This document shows, piece by piece, positions 15,256 through 22,964 of a DNA stretch of 28,450 nucleotides. The translations under genes were made by a program, and so were the position numbers. The DNA is from Chloroflexi bacterium RBG_13_53_26 (lineage in GTDB: Bacteria; Chloroflexota; Dehalococcoidia; UBA2247; RBG-13-53-26), in assembly GCA_001795035.1 (NCBI GenBank), contig MGMW01000057.1:1-28450 (forward strand). Direction: 5' to 3'. A model generated the notes under the pieces. The model saw only the letters and a program-made list of their open reading frames with translations. It searched no databases and was not told where the DNA came from. The first letter of the stretch is position 1. Each line of letters opens with the position of its first letter.

Positions 15256-15474
15256 CTAGACAGCCACCACCTGCTCTATTTCAGGGATCTCCTCCCTGAG
15301 CGTCCGTTCAATACCATTCTTCAGGGTCACACTAGCCATGGGGCAACCTCCACAGGCACCCTTAAGCCTCAATTTGACTATACCGGCTTTCACCTCCACC
15401 AGTTCCACATCCCCACCATCCGCCTGCAAGTTAGGCCTTATCTTGTCCAGTACTGCTTGAACCTTCTCCTTCAT
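15256..15474 (-). CDS. NifU C-terminal-domain protein (Fe-S scaffold/carrier)
   Basis: A 72-residue stand-alone NifU domain: VLDKIRPNLQADGGDVELVEV, then GACGGCPMASVTLKNGIERTLREEIPEIEQVVAV. Cys41 and Cys44 form the CxxC that holds a bridging 4Fe-4S cluster in a homodimer. It probably carries Fe-S clusters to client proteins. The start is set at ATG 15474 because GGAGGGAGAG stands directly upstream; ATG 15492 precedes that site and would add six residues. It begins a run of minus-strand genes after a gap from the MobA-like gene and has its own candidate promoter. Confidence 0.92.
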   Translation of the reverse strand: MKEKVQAVLDKIRPNLQADGGDVELVEVKAGIVKLRLKGACGGCPMASVTLKNGIERTLREEIPEIEQVVAV

Positions 15475-15564
15475 CTCTCCCTCCAACGGCATACTTGTTT
15501 GGGCACATACACCCTTAATCTAGATCGATTCTCCATTTGCGTATGCAACTTTTGTCGCAAAGTC

Positions 15565-15593
15565 ATCTTACGCTGTTGCCTTCCGAACGTCAA
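15565..15593 (-). promoter_or_regulatory. Probable promoter for the NifU-like gene pair
   Basis: On the minus strand TTGACG (15593-15588), a 17-base spacer and TAAGAT (15570-15565), about 90 bases before the NifU-like start. Confidence 0.4.
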
Positions 15594-15708
15594 CAGCAAC
15601 AATAGATGAATGTGGTTATTCTATGATTTTGTCAGGGGTTAACTGTTCAGTGAAAATGTCAGTCCATGAAAGGACTGATATTGAGTCAAAGAGAAGAAGC
15701 ATGGCGAT

Positions 15709-16314
15709 TTATGGTTCGCCGGTCTCCTCGAGGAGTGACTCAGCTCTCCTCAGATCGGCAGAGGTATTGATATTGAAGAAGCTGAGATGTTTCGGATCTA
15801 ACCCCTCGATCTCGGCCCCTTCGACATATCTCACTCGCACCCGCTGCAAAAAATCCCTGATCTTGAGGCTGCCCTCATCAAGCTGATGCTGAATAGGGGC
15901 CAGGCAATTCCTGGAGTAGACGGCATGAAGTGGCTCTATCTCACCACTGACCCTAGGCATAACAACGTCATAATCCGCAGATAGCCTCATCAGATAGCCT
16001 AACAAAGAGGGACTCAGGAAGGGCATATCGGCCGCAACCACCAGATTGTGACAGGAGGCTGAGGAAGCCAAACCGGTGTAGATGCCACCAAGAGCTCCCT
16101 TGCCCGGGTAGAGGTCAGTTGTGATTTTCGTCTCTGTTGTCGAGGATATGATGGGTTCGCTTTGTCCCCGTGCAATCACTATCACAATCCGATCGCTGAC
16201 CAGCCCTAGAGTATCGATAACCCTCTGAAGCAAAGGGCGACCGCCAACAGTCTCAGAGAGTTTGTCTCTCCCCAGTCGCTCCCCTTTGCCACCAGCCAGC
16301 ACAATCGAGGTCAT
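15709..16314 (-). CDS. mobA: Molybdenum cofactor guanylyltransferase, MobA-like
   Basis: A 201-residue nucleotidyltransferase. The GTP-binding signature LAGGKGERLGRDK is at 7-19, the metal-binding motif VVAADMPFLSPSLL is in the middle, and PLHAVYSRNC and FFNINTSADL toward the end are typical of MobA. It transfers GMP from GTP to molybdopterin to form the guanine dinucleotide form of the cofactor used by DMSO-reductase-family enzymes, such as the one starting at 514. The ATG at 16314 has no clear Shine-Dalgarno. The gene precedes the NifU-like run on the same strand but is separated by about 230 bases with an internal promoter. Confidence 0.9.
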   Translation of the reverse strand: MTSIVLAGGKGERLGRDKLSETVGGRPLLQRVIDTLGLVSDRIVIVIARGQSEPIISSTTETKITTDLYPGKGALGGIYTGLASSASCHNLVVAADMPFLSPSLLGYLMRLSADYDVVMPRVSGEIEPLHAVYSRNCLAPIQHQLDEGSLKIRDFLQRVRVRYVEGAEIEGLDPKHLSFFNINTSADLRRAESLLEETGEP

Positions 16315-16829
16315 CAGCAGTGATTGAATTCCAATCCGAGACTTTGCGTTGCCCTATAATATATCTGAGCTTGAGGCCAATCCACAAGATTTCCTCTCTG
16401 TCTACATAAGGCCTTCCTCCAGCCCAAAGTGCACCAGATCTCAGAGAGGCTAATGTATGCCGATAGGGAAGCCTGGCTGGCATGACAATATGTGGGAGGA
16501 TGCAAGGAAGGTGTGATGCGATCAGCAATCACCTCCAGAGGAAAAACCCATACGACTTTCATGATGTAAAACAAAACTGAGAGAGATTTGCAAGACGGAC
16601 AGTGTTCCTTGAGATACAGATGTAACCCGACTGTGCAAAATTAGCTGGTAGTGGAAAAGGTTCTCTGGCAAAAGGAAGGCAAATACCTCTTACCCTGTCC
16701 CTGCCTGGGAAGCAAGATGCAGGAACACAGGGCTCAGATTCATTCCTGAGGGACAGTAACATAAGGCAGCTTGAGTTTGAAGATGCACAAAAGAGATGTC
16801 TTTAGCATACGCCATCGGGAGACGCCGCG
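16315..16829. other. Intergenic region between mobA and the CHASE4 kinase
   Basis: 515 bases with no gene I can support. Short minus-strand frames at 16253-16762 have no ribosome site and no family likeness. One extended hairpin (16693-16732) is listed separately. I saw no recognisable riboswitch. Confidence 0.6.
16693..16732 (+). other. Two-part hairpin upstream of the CHASE4 kinase
   Basis: CCCTGT, one unpaired base, CCTGC, a 14-base loop, GCAGG, three unpaired bases, ACAGGG. Eleven base pairs in two blocks about 100 bases before the kinase start. It could be a leader structure or a terminator-like element; there is no following T-run. Confidence 0.3.
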
Positions 16830-18938
16830 ATGACCTTGCGCCGCAAACTAGTGACCTTGATCTGCCTGATCTTCGCCGCCGCGATTGTAATCACGTTTTT
16901 CATCTCTCAGGCCATTCTCATGAGACGGTTCGAGGATCTGGAGAAGGAGAATACCAGCCAGAATGTACAACGGGCAGCCAGTGCGCTATATACCGACTTT
17001 TCCACCATAAGCATAGAATTCAGCTCGTTAATGGAGGAAAGCCAGTCCTTCTCATGGGTACAGAATGGGAACGACATGTATATGAAGATCAATGTCGACC
17101 AGCCGGCTTTTGAGACCATGGGGCTGAACTACATACTGTTTGTCATGTCCCCGGCCACTCCACCGCAAGGTATGGGTTTCGATCTCGAAACAGGCGAGCC
17201 CTTGCCCATCCCCACCGCCCTGGTACAGGAACTCGCCAGGGCAGACTGCCCACTTTCGCAACCCCCATCAGTGAGCGACAAGGGCATAACCGGGATACTC
17301 ACCCTTCAGGACAGCACTCTGTTGGTGCAATCCTACCCCATCCTGATCACAACGGATTTCGGTCCCTTTGAAGGTAGGGGGATCTTCCTGCGCTTTCTCG
17401 ACGAGACTGAGCTAGCCAGGCTGGCACAGCAAACCCATCTGTCCCTCTCTCTCTACCGGCTGGACGATCCGCAGATGCCTGAGGACTTCGAGGTGGCTCA
17501 GTCCTCGCTGTCGGAACAAGTGCCCACGTTTGTCAAACCGCTGGGAGCCAACACCGTTGCCGGCTACGGCCTACTGGAGGATGTCTACGGCGACCCGGCT
17601 ATGGTGTTGAGAGCAGACATGGACAGAGGTATCTACAGGCAGGGGCAAACCACAGTCATCTGGCTCATAGCCTTCCTCGCGGCTGCTTCCGTGACGTTTG
17701 CCGCTGTGAGCATCTTTCTGATCAACCGCGTCCTGCTCTCTCGCATATTCGCAATCAGCGACGGCGTCAGCAAGGTACGCACCACCGGTGATCTCTCTCG
17801 AAGAGTGCCAGGCAAGGGAAAGGACGAAATCGACAGCCTGGGGGCAAACATCAATCGAATGCTGGCGTCTTTGCAGGAATCACAACGCGAACTCCTGGAA
17901 AGCGAAGCTCAGAACAGTGCCCTGGTCAATGCCATACCAGATATGATGTTCCGTATGACCAAGAACGGTACGCTACTGGATGCAAAAGCATTCAAGGGCA
18001 GTATCAAGAAAGGATTCTCCACACGACCTCCCTTCATAAGTGACAGAGGGTCTTCGCTTCAATATGACATGCTCTCAATAGAGGTGGTCCAGCACGGCAT
18101 GCCTCATGTCCAACGTGCACTGGAGACGAGAGAAACCCAGATATTCGAGTTCGCTCTCAACTTCAACGGCAGGGCGGCCAACTACGAGGCCCGTGTGGCA
18201 ATCAGTGGAAAGGACGAAGCCCTAGTCATGGTGCGCAATATCACCGAGCGCAAAGAGGCAGAGGAGGCACGCAAGAAGGAAGTGCTCCTTAAGGAAATCC
18301 ACCACCGGGTGAAGAACAATCTCCAGGTTATATCCAGCCTTCTTTACCTTCAATCAAAGCGTGTGGACGACCAGAAGGTTGTGGAGATGTTCAACGAAAG
18401 CAGCAACCGCATCAAATCGATGAGCCTCATCCATCAGAAATTGTATCAGTCCCAGAATGCAGCTACCATCGACTTCAGCGAATATATCCGAGATCTGACT
18501 GATGCGCTCTTCAATTCATACGGTATCAGACGAGATATCGTTCGATTGAACCTGCACATCGAGAGTACTATCCTCAATGTAGATACTGCCATACCTTGCG
18601 GTTTGGTCATCAATGAACTCGTCTCCAATTCCCTGAAATACGCTTTTCCAGACGGCAAACAGGGCCAGATATTCATCTCCCTTCGAAGAGAGGGCGATGA
18701 CAACTTCGCCCTAGTCGTCGGTGATACCGGCATCGGCCTGCCCAAGGACCTTGATTTCCGGGATTCTCCCTCACTAGGCCTGAAGCTGGTGAACACTCTG
18801 GTGGAACAAATGGGCGGCACCATCGATCTGAATCGTGAAGGCGGCACAGAATTCAGGATTGTCTTCAGCGAAATAAAACAGCAGAGTCACAACGACGCCA
18901 GGGAGCCTGTTAGAGCCTCCTCGGGAACGGTAGGCTGA
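16830..18938 (+). CDS. Membrane sensor histidine kinase, CHASE4-HAMP-PAS-HisKA_2
   Basis: A 702-residue kinase. Transmembrane helix 1 is at about 7-30 and helix 2 at about 270-292. Between them is a CHASE4-type extracytoplasmic sensor (YTDFSTISIEFSS, SFSWVQNGNDMYMKIN, then LNYILFV). Next come a HAMP segment, a PAS-like domain (NAIPDMMFRMTKNG) and a HisKA_2 phosphoacceptor block (LLKEIHHRVKNNLQVISSLLYLQ). The ATPase ends with the N-box ELVSNSLKYAF, GDTGIGLP and SLGLKLVNTLVEQMGG. HisKA_2 kinases usually signal to stand-alone or PAS-containing regulators. The ATG at 16830 has a GGGAG site. The gene is followed after four bases by its probable partner, the REC-PAS-HD-GYP regulator. Confidence 0.93.
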   Translation: MTLRRKLVTLICLIFAAAIVITFFISQAILMRRFEDLEKENTSQNVQRAASALYTDFSTISIEFSSLMEESQSFSWVQNGNDMYMKINVDQPAFETMGLNYILFVMSPATPPQGMGFDLETGEPLPIPTALVQELARADCPLSQPPSVSDKGITGILTLQDSTLLVQSYPILITTDFGPFEGRGIFLRFLDETELARLAQQTHLSLSLYRLDDPQMPEDFEVAQSSLSEQVPTFVKPLGANTVAGYGLLEDVYGDPAMVLRADMDRGIYRQGQTTVIWLIAFLAAASVTFAAVSIFLINRVLLSRIFAISDGVSKVRTTGDLSRRVPGKGKDEIDSLGANINRMLASLQESQRELLESEAQNSALVNAIPDMMFRMTKNGTLLDAKAFKGSIKKGFSTRPPFISDRGSSLQYDMLSIEVVQHGMPHVQRALETRETQIFEFALNFNGRAANYEARVAISGKDEALVMVRNITERKEAEEARKKEVLLKEIHHRVKNNLQVISSLLYLQSKRVDDQKVVEMFNESSNRIKSMSLIHQKLYQSQNAATIDFSEYIRDLTDALFNSYGIRRDIVRLNLHIESTILNVDTAIPCGLVINELVSNSLKYAFPDGKQGQIFISLRREGDDNFALVVGDTGIGLPKDLDFRDSPSLGLKLVNTLVEQMGGTIDLNREGGTEFRIVFSEIKQQSHNDAREPVRASSGTVG

Positions 18939-18942
18939 GCAA

Positions 18943-20439
18943 ATGGTAAAGGCAAATATCATGGTTGTCGAGGATGAGAGCATCATCTCCATGGAGATCC
19001 AGGAGAGATTGCACAGCATGGGTTATCGGATTTGCGCTACATCATCTACTGGCGAGGGAGCAGTCAGGAAAGCCGCAGAAACACACCCTGATCTGGTTCT
19101 AATGGATATCATGCTCAAAAACGGGATAGACGGGATAGAGGCCACCAAGCTGATCCGCACCCGTTTCAATATTCCTGTGGTCTACCTCACCGCATATGCC
19201 GATCAGAAAACTCTGGAGCGCGCCAGAGCCACCGAACCGTACGGCTACCTGCTCAAACCTTTCGAAGACCGAGTATTGTACGCCACCATCGAAATGGCCC
19301 TCTACAAGCACATGATGGAGAGCAAAGTACGGGAAAGCGAGCAGCGTTATGAGACAACGCTCAGGTGCATAGCCGACAGCGTTATCGTTACAGACACAAC
19401 AGGGATAATAACCTACATCAATCCGATTGCCGAAGCCACGACGGGCTGGACCCAGAAGGAAGCCATTGGAAAGCATTTGACGGATATATACCACATCATT
19501 ACTGAAGATAGCCGTTCACCTATCGAGAACCCTCTGCTACGTACAATCCGTGAAAAGCAGATCGTGACCTTGGAACACCCTAGCCTCCTTGTTGCCAGAG
19601 ACGGAAGGGAAATCCCAGTTGATGACAGTGCTGCACCAATCCTCGACGAGAACGGGAAAGTCATAGGGGCAGTCCTGGGATTCCGCGACATCACCGAGCG
19701 GCGACAAGCAGAAGTGGCTCTGAAGGCATCGCACAGTATGCTAGAACTGCGAGTTCGTGAGCAGACAGCAGATCTCGTCACAACCAACGAGGAATTGCAG
19801 GAAGAAATCAGACAAAGGCAGAAGACTTCAGAACAGCTTGAACAGAGTCTGAAGAAAGTGGAAAAGACCATGGAGGCCACCATCCGGGTCATCTCTATGG
19901 CGGTTGAGGCAAGGGATCGCTACACAGCAGGTCACCAGCGTCGGGTTACTCAGCTCGCCTGTGCCATAGCCAAAGAGATGAACCTCTCCTCAGAGCAAAC
20001 CACTACGATACGTAACGCCGGACTCCTTCATGACCTGGGCAAGATATACATACCCACAGAGATACTAAGCAAGCCGGGGCGCTTAACCGACATCGAGTTC
20101 ACCATGATCAGAACTCATCCGATGGCTGGCTACGACATTGTAAAAACCATCGAATTTCCTGGTCATACGGCAGAGCTTGTGCTTCAGCACCATGAAAGGC
20201 TGGACGGCTCAGGCTACCCTTTTGGCCTTCATAACAAACAGATCCTCCTGGAGTCCAGAATTCTGGCTGTCTCCGACGTCGTGGAAGCTATGGCCTCTCA
20301 CCGACCGTATCGGCCGGCGCTCGGCATAGACAAAGCCCTGGAGGAGATTTCAGAGAAGCGCAATAGCCTTTATGACCCCAACGTGGTTGATGCTTGCCTA
20401 AGGCTCTTCAGAAGCGGCAATTTCACTTTTGAGGAATAG
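18943..20439 (+). CDS. Response regulator with PAS and HD-GYP output (c-di-GMP phosphodiesterase)
   Basis: A 498-residue protein. The receiver domain (1-120) has the acidic pocket VVEDE, phosphoacceptor Asp55 (LVLMDIML), a threonine in VVYLTAYA and a lysine in LLKPF. A PAS domain follows (about 130-255: RCIADSVIVTDTTGIITYIN up to DITERRQAE), then a coiled-coil linker of about 60 residues. The C-terminal HD-GYP domain has HDLGK and HHERLDGSGYP, both intact, so cyclic-di-GMP hydrolysis is expected. ATG 18943 is four bases after the kinase stop, so the pair is an operon: a membrane signal is passed to a phosphodiesterase. Confidence 0.94.
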   Translation: MVKANIMVVEDESIISMEIQERLHSMGYRICATSSTGEGAVRKAAETHPDLVLMDIMLKNGIDGIEATKLIRTRFNIPVVYLTAYADQKTLERARATEPYGYLLKPFEDRVLYATIEMALYKHMMESKVRESEQRYETTLRCIADSVIVTDTTGIITYINPIAEATTGWTQKEAIGKHLTDIYHIITEDSRSPIENPLLRTIREKQIVTLEHPSLLVARDGREIPVDDSAAPILDENGKVIGAVLGFRDITERRQAEVALKASHSMLELRVREQTADLVTTNEELQEEIRQRQKTSEQLEQSLKKVEKTMEATIRVISMAVEARDRYTAGHQRRVTQLACAIAKEMNLSSEQTTTIRNAGLLHDLGKIYIPTEILSKPGRLTDIEFTMIRTHPMAGYDIVKTIEFPGHTAELVLQHHERLDGSGYPFGLHNKQILLESRILAVSDVVEAMASHRPYRPALGIDKALEEISEKRNSLYDPNVVDACLRLFRSGNFTFEE

Positions 20440-20476
20440 CCGTGACTTCTCGACTTATTCAGGGTAGTCCTCTCAC

Positions 20477-21121
20477 CTACTGTTGATCCGACTTCGACTC
20501 CGAGCGATCGCGAAGCCATCTGTGAATCTGGTCAAGCGCCGGCGGGGATATGTTGAAGATCTGCGCATCCTTAGGAAACTGCAGCCCGTGCCTTTCACTG
20601 ATAAAGAGGATGGCTCTCTCACCAGCCTTCAGTGTTTCATCTATACTTTTGGCAATATGCTCATACCTCTTGCGCGAGGCCTCAATGTAAGACTCGCTGA
20701 CCATCCGGGCTACCTTCTGGCTCATGAAACCAAGCAGGAGACACCGCTCCCAATCCATGCTCTCTTCCACCAGTTCCCTATCGTCAGTCTCTTCAAGTTG
20801 AGCACCATTGTGGCACTTTTCTCTGGCGATACCACAACTGCTGGCGTTCAGCTTCCCAAGTATCTCCAATCCCTCCTCGCCGCCAACAAAAATCGACTCA
20901 TGGTAAACACGTTGTACCTTGCCCAGGCTCTCTTCGAGCCTGCTGACATGGTCGCTTACCTGCTGCCAGTAGAGCTCAAACTTCTCCGAATATTCGGCAG
21001 GAGCATTGTCACTCCAAAACAACAGCGGAACAATGAAGAGCTTCCTCTCCCCTCCGAATGACTCAACAGATGGCTTCTCAACTCGCCCTAGTTCTTCTGC
21101 CAACTCCCTTGCCCTTTCCAC
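20477..21121 (-). CDS. Unrecognised protein of the dnaJ operon (ORF214)
   Basis: A 214-residue, charged, probably cytoplasmic protein of no family I recognise. Visible segments: an FIVPLLFW stretch near 28-35; a helical, possibly coiled-coil region about 43-70 (YSEKFELYWQQVSDHVSRLEESL); a cysteine cluster SSCGIAREKC in the middle; and ERAILFISERHGLQFPKDAQIFNISPPALDQIHRWL near the end. No transmembrane segment. The start is GTG 21121, inside the preceding gene, with an in-frame stop just upstream. It overlaps ORF114 by 44 bases, so translational coupling is likely. Its place after dnaJ suggests a chaperone-linked or stress-linked role, which is inference. Confidence 0.75.
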   Translation of the reverse strand: MERARELAEELGRVEKPSVESFGGERKLFIVPLLFWSDNAPAEYSEKFELYWQQVSDHVSRLEESLGKVQRVYHESIFVGGEEGLEILGKLNASSCGIAREKCHNGAQLEETDDRELVEESMDWERCLLLGFMSQKVARMVSESYIEASRKRYEHIAKSIDETLKAGERAILFISERHGLQFPKDAQIFNISPPALDQIHRWLRDRSESKSDQQ

Positions 21122-21422
21122 GTGTGCCTGATTTCTTTCTTACAGATGAAGCCCCCTCTTTGCGAGTGAGCGCATCGTACAAAACCCAGCCGTCATGACC
21201 GGCTCCGTACTGTATCCTGGCCCGCTGGGGCTGAGTGCTGAACATCTCTCTCTGATCTTCAACCACGATGACCTCTACTGGCTCCGTGATCTTATCCACC
21301 ACCTCAGCCCCTTCAACAGCGCTTCTCGGCTCACTCCAAACCCGTACCACGCCATTCCATTTGTTGATAGTCTCCTGACTCACTAGAGCCTGGTACGGCT
21401 CAACCTTTTCTATCTTCGCCAT
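21078..21422 (-). CDS. Unrecognised small protein of the dnaJ operon (ORF114)
   Basis: A 114-residue protein with a middle rich in Val, Glu and Ile (residues about 35-65) and an ARIQYGAGHDGWVLYDALT stretch that could be a small beta barrel. The C-terminal 25 residues are basic and Gly-rich (RKKSGTRGKGKGVGRRTRAS) and may bind nucleic acid or anionic surfaces, or may simply result from overlap with the next frame. The start is ATG 21422, with an AGGGGG site eight bases upstream; an upstream ATG (21431) is possible. It overlaps the end of dnaJ by 23 bases and ORF214 by 44 bases. I do not recognise the family. Confidence 0.72.
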   Translation of the reverse strand: MAKIEKVEPYQALVSQETINKWNGVVRVWSEPRSAVEGAEVVDKITEPVEVIVVEDQREMFSTQPQRARIQYGAGHDGWVLYDALTRKEGASSVRKKSGTRGKGKGVGRRTRAS

Positions 21423-22527
21423 GATTATCACCCCCTGATGTCTGTTGCAGTGTTTCGAAGTCTCTCAGGACTGCCTTCTCCCGAGGGCTCAGATTGGTAG
21501 GAGTAACCACCTTCAAAACGACATACTCATCACCTTTGCCGTGTCCATCCAGGCAGGGAATCCCTTCGCTCGCGATGCGGAAAACCGCGCCGGTCTGAGT
21601 TCCCTCGGGGACATTCAGCTTGAGATCGCCATCGAGACCTGGCACATCTACCTGTCCACCGAGAGTCGCAGTAGTGAAGCTTACCTCCTTCTGCAGATAG
21701 ATATCATTACCATGCCTCTCGAAGAGGGAGTGCCTCTCTACACCAAGGACAATGTAGAGGTCACCAGGAAACCCGTCAGTCTCCTCCCCTTCTCCCTCGA
21801 CCCTAATGCTACAGCCAGTATCAGCACCAGCGGGAATGTTCACCGCGATATTCTTTGTCTTCCGGATCATCCCCTTGCCTTTGCACTCTTTGCAGGCTTT
21901 TTTGACAATCTTACCCTTGCCCCGGCAATCTTCACAGACCGTAATCTGCCGAATTATGCTATGCCCTGACCTCTGCTCCATGACAATCTGACCTGTAGCG
22001 CGACATCTACGGCAATCCACCAGACCATCAGGCTGGGCTCCGGTGCCACCACAGGCCAAGCACTTCTCTGCTTTGGATAGCTCTATGGTCTTCTCTGCGC
22101 CGAAGGCTACCTCTTCGAGGGTAACCCTGAGGTCATATCTGAGATCAGCGCCCCTTCTCGGCCCCCTTCCGGTCGAGTTTCTCCCGCCGAAAAAACCCTC
22201 AAATATGCTATCGCCAAACCCAAAACCGAAGCCCCCCAAGCCAAACTCCCTGAACAGGCTGCCGAAATCGACTCCGCCAAAGATGTCCTCCGGTGTATAA
22301 CCCTCGAGGCCTGCATGCCCATAACGGTCGTACAGGCCACGCTTCCGCGAGTCGCAGAGGACTGCATAGGCCTCGTTGAGTGACTTCATTTTCTCTGCGG
22401 CCTGATCATCTTCGGGGTTCTTATCAGGATGGTTCTGCATGGCCAGATTGCGGTAGGCCTTCTTGATGGTTGCCTGGTCAGCGTTCCTATCGATGCCCAA
22501 GATCTCGTAGTAGTCTCGCTTCGCCAT
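21400..22527 (-). CDS. dnaJ: Co-chaperone DnaJ (Hsp40)
   Basis: A 375-residue type I DnaJ. The J domain (about 5-70) has the HPD motif at 33-35, followed by a Gly/Phe-rich linker (about 84-115). The zinc-finger region has four motifs at Cys156/159, Cys172/175, Cys198/201 and Cys212/215. The second reads CRRCRATG, with Ala in place of the usual Gly. The C-terminal substrate-binding and dimerisation domains follow. It hands unfolded clients to DnaK and stimulates its ATPase. The start is ATG 22527 with a GAGAGG site; a longer frame to 22602 adds 25 residues outside the J domain. No dnaK or grpE is in the window. Its stop overlaps the next gene. Confidence 0.95.
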   Translation of the reverse strand: MAKRDYYEILGIDRNADQATIKKAYRNLAMQNHPDKNPEDDQAAEKMKSLNEAYAVLCDSRKRGLYDRYGHAGLEGYTPEDIFGGVDFGSLFREFGLGGFGFGFGDSIFEGFFGGRNSTGRGPRRGADLRYDLRVTLEEVAFGAEKTIELSKAEKCLACGGTGAQPDGLVDCRRCRATGQIVMEQRSGHSIIRQITVCEDCRGKGKIVKKACKECKGKGMIRKTKNIAVNIPAGADTGCSIRVEGEGEETDGFPGDLYIVLGVERHSLFERHGNDIYLQKEVSFTTATLGGQVDVPGLDGDLKLNVPEGTQTGAVFRIASEGIPCLDGHGKGDEYVVLKVVTPTNLSPREKAVLRDFETLQQTSGGDNHGEDRKG

Positions 22528-22676
22528 CGGGCATCCTCTCACATGTACTCTAAGACTATGCCGCTTCAAATGAAAGGGAGGGGGTTTGCATGCAGAACGC
22601 ACTCAGAGGGTTATGTCTAGCTAATACTGTTCCAGACATGGAATCGGCCCCATCCGGGCACGAGATGCCAAGGAAG

Positions 22677-22964
22677 CTATGATACCATGACCTCGTTTTT
22701 CTTGTCCTTCGCGGGTTCTGATTCTTTCTCTTTGTCTGTTGTCTTCTCCTCATCTCGCTTGTCACTGGATTTATTGCTACTGTTCTCTGCAGCATTATCC
22801 GTCACATAGAACCCAGGCCCTTTGAAGACAATGGGCACCGGAGAGAAGAGTCGCCGGGTTTCGCCGGAGCATTGAGGGCAATCGACTTCCACGCTCTCAT
22901 CAAATCCCTTCTTGACCTCAAACTTCAGAGAGCAGGCCTTGCATTGATAATCATACCTCGGCAT
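22677..22964 (-). CDS. FmdB-family zinc-ribbon protein with charged tail
   Basis: A 95-residue protein. It begins MPRYDYQCKACSLKFEVKKGF and continues CPQCSGETRRLFSPVPIVFKGPGFYVTD, the full FmdB zinc ribbon. The rest is a low-complexity Lys/Glu/Asp/Ser tail of about 35 residues, probably disordered. ATG 22964 has GGAGG seven bases upstream. It lies between groEL and dnaJ on the same strand. The role of the family is not established; the chaperone context is suggestive only. Confidence 0.9.
   Translation of the reverse strand: MPRYDYQCKACSLKFEVKKGFDESVEVDCPQCSGETRRLFSPVPIVFKGPGFYVTDNAAENSSNKSSDKRDEEKTTDKEKESEPAKDKKNEVMVS

Noticed and set aside
15103..15609. 168-residue plus-strand open frame over the NifU-like genes
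   Set aside because: Antisense to two recognised NifU-domain genes; no family likeness.
20483..21061. 192-residue plus-strand open frame opposite ORF214
   Set aside because: The minus-strand frame is longer, overlaps the dnaJ operon in the expected way and has a more natural residue make-up; the plus-strand frame has no ribosome site.
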